The notes beneath the pieces are model-generated. The model was not told where the DNA came from, made no database searches, and was given only the letters and a program-made list of their open reading frames with translations. Made by a program: the position numbers and the translations under genes. From Clostridia bacterium (GTDB lineage Bacteria > Bacillota > Clostridia > Oscillospirales > Acutalibacteraceae), in NCBI GenBank assembly GCA_017471765.1, contig JAFURT010000015.1, forward strand, positions 1-64,000: DNA of 64,000 bases. Reading direction: 5' to 3'. The stretch's first letter is position 1. Each line of letters begins with the position of its first letter. Shown piece by piece: positions 16,581-23,834 of the stretch.

Positions 16581-18011
16581 ATGATAAAGAAACGAGTAAC
16601 AACTGCATTGTTTGCTGTCTGTCTGGCGGTTCTGTGTGTGTCGCCGGTTTCGGCGTGGGCAGAGGTGGATCATATTGTGGACCACAATTATGACGACCCT
16701 ATCCAGCCGATCCCACAGACCTATACGCTGGTACATACCATCTCCTACCTGGGGGAGACCTTTGGTACGCTGAATGCGCCGCAGGACTTGTTTGTGGCGG
16801 CGGATGACACCTTGTACATCGCGGATAGCGGAAACAACCGGATATTGCACTTTGATGCCGCATATCAGCCTGTGCAGGCGGTTGAAGGCGAGGCGGACAG
16901 CCGGCTGAGCAACCCGCAGAGCGTCTTTGTGGATGAATATGGCGGTATGTATGTGGCAGATACCGGCCACAGCCGTATTGTTAAGTTCTCCAAGGCCGGT
17001 AAATACGTAGAGGAGTTTGGCACGCCAAAATCCGATGTGCTGGCGGACGATTTTGTGATGTCTGCCCGGCGCATCAGCGTCAGCAGTACAGGGAGCCTGT
17101 ACGTCATCCGCAACCAGTATGTGATGCAGATGGATGCCTATAACAATTTCCGGGGCTATATCAGTGTGAACGATGTAGGCTTTGACCTGTGGTATAAGAT
17201 TCAGCAGCTGTTATCCACTGAAAAACAGAAATACAGCATGCAGAAGCGTGAGCCTGCCTCCTGTCTGTCTTTTGATGTAGCTGCTGACGGTACGTTGTAT
17301 GTCACAACGGCAGAAGCCAGCGGCCAACTGAAAAAAATCAGCTCCATCAGCAAAAATATTTATCCGAAAAAGGATGCTTTCGGTGCTACGGTGATGGTAG
17401 ACGGTGTGCCCCATACGCCCTACTTTGTGGATCTGGCGGTTGCGCAGGACGATACAGTGTTTATGCTGGAGAGCTGGGGCGGCGAGATACACGCCTATGA
17501 TGCCGAGGGCAACAACCTGACGGTGTTCGGCGGCATTGGAGAAAGTGCGGACGAATTCAGCAACCCCATTGCGGTGGATACCGATAGCCGTGGATACGTC
17601 TATGTGCTGGACGCCGCTTCTAACTGTGTGAAGATTTTTGCTCCTACCTATTTTATGAATATGGTGCTGGAGGCTGTATCCCTGTACGGTGAAGGGAAAT
17701 ATGTGGAGGCCGTAGAGTATTGGGAGGCCATATCGGAGATTGATTCCAACTATTCTCTGGCCAACAAGGGCTTTGCGAAAGCCTATTTTAAGCAGAAGAA
17801 ATTTAAGACGGCCATGGAGTATTACGAGCTGTGCAATGACAAGAGCGGCTATTCCGAGGCGTTCACAAAGTACCGGCTGGAGGTTCTGCGCCAGTATTTT
17901 GGCTGGGTGCTGCTGGTGGCGGCTGTCTTGCTGGTGGCGGTTATTTTCATTATCAAGTACTTTATGCGTTGGGTCGGCAAGGTGATTCGACGGTATTATA
18001 ACAAGATTTAA
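16581..18011 (+). CDS. NHL-repeat propeller / TPR protein with C-terminal membrane anchor
   Basis: A 476-residue protein. The start at 16581 (MIKKRV) is chosen because AAAAGGA lies 8 bp upstream and it gives a clean signal peptide ending in VSAWA. A beta-propeller of NHL type covers about 50-355 (LYIADSGNNRILHFD, MYVADTGHSRIVKF, VYVLDAASNCVKIF). TPR-like helices follow at about 365-440 (YGEGKYVEAVEYWEAI, ANKGFAKAYFKQKKFKTAMEYY), then one membrane segment near 448-470 and a short basic tail. The propeller and TPR would face outside. A binding or scaffold role is more likely than catalysis. It sits between a permease and YIP1/DUF5696 genes, an arrangement I also associate with Paenibacillus sugar clusters. 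Confidence 0.8.
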   Translation: MIKKRVTTALFAVCLAVLCVSPVSAWAEVDHIVDHNYDDPIQPIPQTYTLVHTISYLGETFGTLNAPQDLFVAADDTLYIADSGNNRILHFDAAYQPVQAVEGEADSRLSNPQSVFVDEYGGMYVADTGHSRIVKFSKAGKYVEEFGTPKSDVLADDFVMSARRISVSSTGSLYVIRNQYVMQMDAYNNFRGYISVNDVGFDLWYKIQQLLSTEKQKYSMQKREPASCLSFDVAADGTLYVTTAEASGQLKKISSISKNIYPKKDAFGATVMVDGVPHTPYFVDLAVAQDDTVFMLESWGGEIHAYDAEGNNLTVFGGIGESADEFSNPIAVDTDSRGYVYVLDAASNCVKIFAPTYFMNMVLEAVSLYGEGKYVEAVEYWEAISEIDSNYSLANKGFAKAYFKQKKFKTAMEYYELCNDKSGYSEAFTKYRLEVLRQYFGWVLLVAAVLLVAVIFIIKYFMRWVGKVIRRYYNKI

Positions 18012-18025
18012 AGGAGGCGTGTGGC

Positions 18026-18652
18026 ATGCATCTGTTTTCATTGGCGTTTTGTATCATTCGCCACCCCTTCGATACCTTCCGGGCTTTGCAGGCGTCCCGT
18101 GACCGGTTCAGCTGGTGGCCTTCATTATTTTTACTGGGGCTTATTCTGCTGGTGCGGCTGACGTATCTGTTTTTCCTGCACTTTCCGATGGCTTCTACTG
18201 CCGCCGAGGATATTAATATCGGCATGGAAATATTCACCTTCGTGATTCCTCTGACCACATGGGCGGTGTCGATTTTCGCCATGACATCCATTATGGATGG
18301 GCAGACACGGTTCAGCGAGGCCTTTACCGCAGCCATGTACTGCATGGTCCCCTACATTCTGCTGGCCTTGCCGCTAATGGGAATTTCCCATATCATCAGC
18401 CAGAACGACTCGGCAATCTTTGATATTTTCATGGTGGCTATCGAAATCTGGGTGGTATTCTTGTTTGTAGTCAGCGTAAAGACGATGAATGAGTATTCTC
18501 TGAAAAAAACATTATTGGTTATCATTCTTGCCCTGCTGTTTATGGCACTGATTTGTGCGGTAGGTTTGTTGATTTTCTCCCTGTCCAGCCAGCTGTATCA
18601 GTTTATTGTTGGCTTGTACAAGGAGGCTCGGTACGTTCTCTTCGGCACATGA
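18026..18652 (+). CDS. YIP1-family membrane protein
   Basis: A 208-residue polytopic protein with about five hydrophobic segments. The N-terminus (IIRHPFDTFRALQ) matches the bacterial YIP1 domain start, where a conserved P-x-x-x-F-x-x-(I/L) box precedes the first helix. The function is unknown in bacteria. AAGGAGG lies 8 bp before its ATG, and it starts 14 bp after the NHL protein gene, so it belongs to the same transcript. It may help assemble or modulate the transporter; this is inference from position only. Confidence 0.8.
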   Translation: MHLFSLAFCIIRHPFDTFRALQASRDRFSWWPSLFLLGLILLVRLTYLFFLHFPMASTAAEDINIGMEIFTFVIPLTTWAVSIFAMTSIMDGQTRFSEAFTAAMYCMVPYILLALPLMGISHIISQNDSAIFDIFMVAIEIWVVFLFVVSVKTMNEYSLKKTLLVIILALLFMALICAVGLLIFSLSSQLYQFIVGLYKEARYVLFGT

Positions 18653-18689
18653 CCGGTCAGCCTATGTGCACAAGGAAAAGAGGTCAGAC

Positions 18690-20954
18690 ATGAGAAAAAG
18701 ATTTTTAGCCTTGATGGTAATATTGAGCTTGTTGGTAACGCTGGCTACGTCTTGCGGAGGGGTGTCTGTAGATACAGATGTTGCCCCGTTGAAAGGCGCT
18801 TCCTCCTTACCGGAGGCGGTAGTAGCGACGCAGAAACCGGCGGCTATTCCGGAAGAAACACCTGCGGGATATGAGCTGGCGGCAGCAACCTCGGCGTTGG
18901 CTTTGTATGTAACAGAGGACGGCATGCGCATTGCGGTGCTGGACCGTAATGCCGGGCGTTTATGGACCTCGGCTGTGGATGGGACGACCTTGTCCCGTAA
19001 GCCGAATAAACTGTGGAGCGCCAATATTACCTCGCCGTTCACGTTCTCCTATCAGGCGGTGGACAACACAAAAGGCAATACCAAAACCGGCAACGCCACC
19101 AACGAGGTGACTGCTGCGAAGGTGACCCGGCTTACCGATGGGGTGAGTATTCATTACACGATGAGGAAGCTTCGGTTGGAGCTCACGATGGAGTTGCGGC
19201 TGGATGGTGGCTCTCTGGTAGCTTGTATTCCGGAGGATGAGCTGGTAGAGGGAGAGAAAAACTATTTTGTATCGATAGAACTGCTTCCTTTCCTGGGGGC
19301 AACGGTGGACACGGATGAAGGCTATTACCTGTATCCCAACGGCCCCGGCGAGCTATATTATTTCAAGGACGAAGCCTTGCGGCAGAACGCCCTCAAGACC
19401 TATACCATCCCGTATTATTCTGCCCAAACGGTGAATATCGGGGCTATCGAGCAGAATGATGAAGAGCACACCGAGATTCAGGCGATGCTCCCGGCCTATG
19501 GTATTAAGGTAGGCGATGCCGGCCTGGTTGCCATGGTGGAGGACGGTGCTCCCTACACGGCACTGACGATATCTCCCAGTGGCGTATCGGTTACCTGTAA
19601 CCGTATTTTCAACAGCTTTGTATACCGTAAGTCCTACGGCGTGTATGGTTCCTCCGTGAGCATTGCCGGCGGCTCATCGGTGTTTCCGCTGGCTGTCTTG
19701 CTGGATAAAGAACGGTATGCCGGAGATAGGGTCGTGCGGTATACCTTCCTCAGCAAGGACGAGGCTGATTACAGTGGCATGGCGAATGTGGTGCGACAGA
19801 GATATCTGGATACCGGCCTGCTCCCGTCCACACCGGTGGCCGGCGTAGCGCCCACCGTGTTGGATCTGCTGGGTGGCATTACCGAAGAGACGCTGTTCTT
19901 TGAAACCTATAAAAAACTGACCACCTTCGCTCAAAGCGAGGAGATTGTGACCGATTTGAAAACCGCCGGTGTGGATTCTTTGGTCATCAATCTGAAGGGA
20001 TGGGCAGACGGCGGTCTGACCGCCTCTCCGCAAAAGGCCAAGGCGGCAAACAAGCTGGGCGGCTATCGCGGACTGAAGAGCTTGGCCACTCTGTGTGCTG
20101 AGCAGAAGATACCGCTGTATTTGCACGCCAACTATACGGATATTTATGCGGGAAGCGGTAGCTATAACCTGAATACCGATGCTGCCCGTGACCCCAACAA
20201 TTACATGTACACCAACGGGGATGAAACCCATTTCCTGCAGGGGCCGCATGTGGCACTGCATAAGCAAAGTGAACTGCTGGCGTATTTGCAGGATCTTCCG
20301 TTGGCCGGGCTGACATTTGCCCGTTTGGGCACGCTGGTGTACAGCGACCATTACAACAAGAATCCCTGTATGGCGGACAGAACAGCTGCTGCATGGGTGA
20401 AGATGCTCAACACCACCGCTGATGCATTTGGCTCTGTGGCGGTAGAGGGCGGAAACGGTTATGTGCTGACAGAGGCTTCTTTGTTGCGGGATGTCCCGGA
20501 GAAAAGTGTTTCTGTTCTTTTCGGAGATGAAACGGTGCCGTTTTATCACATGATCGTTCACGGCAGCGTTTATTACACAGGCACCCAAAACAATCTGTTC
20601 TATGACACCAAGGCGCAGACGCTGAAGATGATCGAATATGGGTATCTGCCCTATTATGAGCTGACATATGCACCCTCAAAGGAGTTGCGGAATACCGCGT
20701 ACAGTACGCTGTTCTCCTGCAATTATGCCGATTGGCGGGATAGCATCGTGACTACCTCGCAGGTGTTTTCCGGGCAGTTGGCAGCTTTGTACGGTTGCTA
20801 TATGACGGGGCATGAGGCTGTGGCGGAAGATGTGGTTTGCGTGACCTATTCCAACGGTGCACAGGTGTATATTAATTACCGGGACACCGCTTATGAAGCA
20901 AATTCGGTTCGTGTAGAAGCGGAAAGTTATGTTGTTGTTACGAAGGGAGGCTGA
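18690..20954 (+). CDS. DUF5696-like lipoprotein with a barrel-like (possible glycosidase) domain
   Basis: A 754-residue lipoprotein. The start at 18690 (MRKRFLALM) follows AAAGAGGT; the signal ends in LATSC, an acceptable lipobox. Residues about 45-380 look like a beta-sandwich (galactose-mutarotase-like: YLYPNGPGELYYF). From about 400 a (beta/alpha)-rich region follows (VDSLVINLKGW, PLYLHANYTDIY, LTFARLGTLVYSDH, GSVAVEGGNGY), which resembles GH101/GH66-type barrels without being a clear member. DUF5696 is the name I recall for this architecture. Candidate acids are in YSDH and VEGGNG. It is preceded by YIP1 and followed 3 bp later by a permease, so it is coupled to transport. Confidence 0.7.
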   Translation: MRKRFLALMVILSLLVTLATSCGGVSVDTDVAPLKGASSLPEAVVATQKPAAIPEETPAGYELAAATSALALYVTEDGMRIAVLDRNAGRLWTSAVDGTTLSRKPNKLWSANITSPFTFSYQAVDNTKGNTKTGNATNEVTAAKVTRLTDGVSIHYTMRKLRLELTMELRLDGGSLVACIPEDELVEGEKNYFVSIELLPFLGATVDTDEGYYLYPNGPGELYYFKDEALRQNALKTYTIPYYSAQTVNIGAIEQNDEEHTEIQAMLPAYGIKVGDAGLVAMVEDGAPYTALTISPSGVSVTCNRIFNSFVYRKSYGVYGSSVSIAGGSSVFPLAVLLDKERYAGDRVVRYTFLSKDEADYSGMANVVRQRYLDTGLLPSTPVAGVAPTVLDLLGGITEETLFFETYKKLTTFAQSEEIVTDLKTAGVDSLVINLKGWADGGLTASPQKAKAANKLGGYRGLKSLATLCAEQKIPLYLHANYTDIYAGSGSYNLNTDAARDPNNYMYTNGDETHFLQGPHVALHKQSELLAYLQDLPLAGLTFARLGTLVYSDHYNKNPCMADRTAAAWVKMLNTTADAFGSVAVEGGNGYVLTEASLLRDVPEKSVSVLFGDETVPFYHMIVHGSVYYTGTQNNLFYDTKAQTLKMIEYGYLPYYELTYAPSKELRNTAYSTLFSCNYADWRDSIVTTSQVFSGQLAALYGCYMTGHEAVAEDVVCVTYSNGAQVYINYRDTAYEANSVRVEAESYVVVTKGG

Positions 20955-20957
20955 CCG

Positions 20958-21860
20958 ATGAGAACCCGTGCCACAAAAACCCAGCGGCGCAAAGCGCTGG
21001 AAGGGTTTATGTTCGTTTCTCCCTTTGTGGTAGGTACGCTTGCCTTTTTCCTGTACCCGGTAATTTTTTCGCTGTATATCAGCTTTGGTGAGTATACAAT
21101 CGTTAAGGAAGCTTCCACATTTGAGTTTCTGGGTTGGGCTAATTACCTTAACGCCTTTGTAGAGGATACTACCTTTACCACCATCTTCAAGACGGTGGTT
21201 ACCGACAGTCTGATCAATACGCCTCTTATCGTGGTGTTTTCCCTGATTATTGCCATTTTCCTTAACAAAAATTTTCCCGGTCGTGGCTTCTTCCGGACGG
21301 TGTATTTTCTGCCGTTCCTGCTGGGTACCGGCTATGTTATGAGTATCCTGCTGGGCATGGACGTGGGTGAGGAGGCCATGAATATGGCCAGAGGCATCCT
21401 GTTGCCTGAAGGGGTACGGGAATATCTGGGCACCACCTTCACAGCGATGGTGGAAACCTTCCTGGGCCGTATCACCTATGTGTTCTGGCGTTCCGGTGTG
21501 CCGATTATTCTGTTCCTGTCCGGTCTACAGAACATTAACGTTTCTCTGTATGAATCGGCAAAGGTGGACGGCGCTACCGAATGGGAAATGCTGTGGAAGA
21601 TCACCTTGCCGATGGTGTCGCCGATTATGCTGTTGGTTATCGTGTACGTGGTAATCGATTCCTTCAGCGATACGGGCAATGCGATGGTGACCTATTTCTT
21701 CGAGCAGGCGTTCCGTAAGCAGGATTTTTCGTACAGTGCGGCGATCAGTTGGATTTATTTTGCATTTATCCTGTTGTTTGTGGGGCTGATTTTTGCGGTG
21801 ATGAAAGGGTTTATCCATTCCGAGCAGAGTGAGCCCCGTCGAAAGAAGGTGAGGACATGA
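20958..21860 (+). CDS. Sugar ABC transporter permease (MalF-like)
   Basis: A 300-residue CUT1 permease of the MalF type. The N-terminus (RRKALEGFMFVSPFVVGTLAF) enters the first of about six membrane helices, and the EAA loop is ESAKVDGATEWEMLWKITLP. The start codon lies 3 bp after the DUF5696 stop, with GGGAGG upstream. The gene overlaps the next permease by 4 bp (ATGA), a clear MalF-MalG pair for one transporter. No ATP-binding protein is encoded nearby. Confidence 0.92.
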   Translation: MRTRATKTQRRKALEGFMFVSPFVVGTLAFFLYPVIFSLYISFGEYTIVKEASTFEFLGWANYLNAFVEDTTFTTIFKTVVTDSLINTPLIVVFSLIIAIFLNKNFPGRGFFRTVYFLPFLLGTGYVMSILLGMDVGEEAMNMARGILLPEGVREYLGTTFTAMVETFLGRITYVFWRSGVPIILFLSGLQNINVSLYESAKVDGATEWEMLWKITLPMVSPIMLLVIVYVVIDSFSDTGNAMVTYFFEQAFRKQDFSYSAAISWIYFAFILLFVGLIFAVMKGFIHSEQSEPRRKKVRT

Positions 21861-22831
21861 AGAAGAGCGTAGCCTTGCCGGCGAGAATGGCGCAGCTGAA
21901 GGAAGGAAAGCTGTTTCAGTGGTATTCCGCCAATCTTTCCCGTGGCCAGATTTTTGTCAAGCTGTTTATCTACGTGTTCCTCAGCGTGGTGGCCTTTGTA
22001 TTTGTCTATCCATTCTTGTACATGGTCATTACATCCACTAAATCGGTCAATGATCTGTACGATTTGAGTGTCAACTGGATTCCTCGCAGTTTTCACAAAG
22101 AGAACTATACATACGCGTGGAAGATGCTGGGTTATCCGCGGCATTTCCTGATATCTGCCTTTTTGACGGGCGCCGGTGTGACGCTGAAGGTGCTGTGCTG
22201 TTCGTTCATTGGTTACGGCTTTGCCAGATATAAGTTTTTTGGAAAAAATCTGCTGTTTTTCATGGCGATTCTCAGCATTATCATGCCGGTGCAGACGATT
22301 CTGTTGCCCCAGTATCTGATTTTTGCCAATCTCCAGTGGACCGGTTCGTACCTGCCGCTGTTGGTGCCGCAGATTTTCGGTTATGGTCTTAAGGGCGGAT
22401 TGTTTATCTTCCTGTTTCGCCAGTTTTTCCTCAACCTGCCCACCTCTTTGGAGGAAGCGGCCAGAATCGACGGCTGCGGTTCGTTTAAAACCTTCTGGCG
22501 TGTGGCGCTCCCCACTGTCCGCACGTCGGTGGTGGTGACGGTGGTGCTGGCTATGGTATGGCACTGGAACGATTACTACGAGCCGTCTATCTACCTCAAC
22601 AATGCGCAAATGCTACCGCTTCCCTCTATGTTGCCGCAGGTCAAGGCGGCCTATGATTCTCTGTTTGGCGGAGCCATTGATGCTACCGCCAGCAACGCAG
22701 GGGCGCTGGTCAGCGAAGGAACGCTGATGGCGGCTATCTTCCTGGTGGTGTTGCCGGTACTGATTGTGTATGCGTTCCTGCAGAAGAAATTTATGCAAGG
22801 CATTGAGCGTAGCGGTTTGGGCGGCGACTGA
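21857..22831 (+). CDS. Carbohydrate ABC transporter permease (MalG-like)
   Basis: A 324-residue CUT1 permease of the MalG type, with about six membrane helices and the EAA loop EEAARIDGCGSFKTFWRVALP. ATGA overlap with the MalF-like gene before it indicates a heterodimer. The extra C-terminal loop (LPSMLPQVKAAYDSLFGGAI) is longer than in the permease at 15652. GGTGAGG is the ribosome site. Confidence 0.92.
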   Translation: MKKSVALPARMAQLKEGKLFQWYSANLSRGQIFVKLFIYVFLSVVAFVFVYPFLYMVITSTKSVNDLYDLSVNWIPRSFHKENYTYAWKMLGYPRHFLISAFLTGAGVTLKVLCCSFIGYGFARYKFFGKNLLFFMAILSIIMPVQTILLPQYLIFANLQWTGSYLPLLVPQIFGYGLKGGLFIFLFRQFFLNLPTSLEEAARIDGCGSFKTFWRVALPTVRTSVVVTVVLAMVWHWNDYYEPSIYLNNAQMLPLPSMLPQVKAAYDSLFGGAIDATASNAGALVSEGTLMAAIFLVVLPVLIVYAFLQKKFMQGIERSGLGGD

Positions 22832-22890
22832 TGCCGCAGATAGATTGACCGTTGCCTTTATGGCAATTCACGAAGGAATGGAAGGCAAAT

Positions 22891-23808
22891 ATGAACAAAC
22901 GTGTTGCACATTTGAATAAGAGTCCGTTACAGGAGTTTTGGCGTCAGAACGGCATCGGATATCTTTTCCTGGCCCCCTTTCTGATTTTATTCGCTGTGTT
23001 TGTGATTTTGCCGATCGTGATAGCGATTGGGCTGAGCTTCACAAACTACAATATGATCCAGGATGCTACCTGGGCGGGGCTGGCCAACTATAAAAACCTG
23101 TTCCTGAACGATAATGTATTCCTGACAGCGTTGAAGAACACCTTCGTTTTTGCGCTGTTTATCGGACCGATTGGATATCTGCTCAGCTTTTTCATGGCAT
23201 GGCTTATTAACTCCATGAAGTTCCGGCGCTTTTTGACGCTGGCATTCTATGCGCCCTCTATCTGTAGCGGTATTGCTATGGCGACGGTGTGGCTGACCCT
23301 GTTTTCTAACGACCGCACCGGTTATATCAATAATTTCCTGTTAAATCTGGGGATTATCTCCGAGCCGATTTTGTGGAACCAGAGTGCCCAGTATATCTTC
23401 CCGGCAGTTATCATTATGTCGGTGTGGATGAGTATGGGTAGTGGCTTCCTGGTGTTTCTGGCCGGTTTGCAGGGACTGCCGACAGAGGTGTTTGAGGCCG
23501 GCAAGATCGACGGTATAAAGAACCGGTGGCAGGAGCTGGCTCAGCTGGTTTTACCGCTGATGAAGCCACAGCTGCTATTTGGTGCTATCAACGCAATTGT
23601 CGGTTCTTTTTCCGTATTTGACGTCGTATACCAGTTTGCCGGTATGCCCACTCCCAACTATGCCGGCCATACCATTGTAGCGCACCTGTATGATTACGCC
23701 TTCCTACGGTTTCAGATGGGATACGCTTCGGCGGTATCGGTGGTGCTGTTCCTTATTACGTTCATTCTTGGGCGAGTGGTCATGCGTGTCCTTCGTTCGG
23801 ATGATTGA
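22891..23808 (+). CDS. Sugar ABC transporter permease (MalF-like), second copy
   Basis: A 305-residue CUT1 permease. The start at 22891 (MNKRVAHLNK) is supported by GAAGGAATGGAAGG upstream and by the usual position of the first helix (GIGYLFLAPFLILFAVFV); a longer start at 22852 has no ribosome site. The EAA loop is EAGKIDGIKNRWQELAQLVLP, with the weakly conserved first Glu/Ala kept. By type it would pair with a MalG-like subunit; the unpaired one at 15652 is the candidate, though 21857 could serve both. Confidence 0.9.
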   Translation: MNKRVAHLNKSPLQEFWRQNGIGYLFLAPFLILFAVFVILPIVIAIGLSFTNYNMIQDATWAGLANYKNLFLNDNVFLTALKNTFVFALFIGPIGYLLSFFMAWLINSMKFRRFLTLAFYAPSICSGIAMATVWLTLFSNDRTGYINNFLLNLGIISEPILWNQSAQYIFPAVIIMSVWMSMGSGFLVFLAGLQGLPTEVFEAGKIDGIKNRWQELAQLVLPLMKPQLLFGAINAIVGSFSVFDVVYQFAGMPTPNYAGHTIVAHLYDYAFLRFQMGYASAVSVVLFLITFILGRVVMRVLRSDD

Positions 23809-23834
23809 GTACAAAGATGAAAGGGGTATTAACT

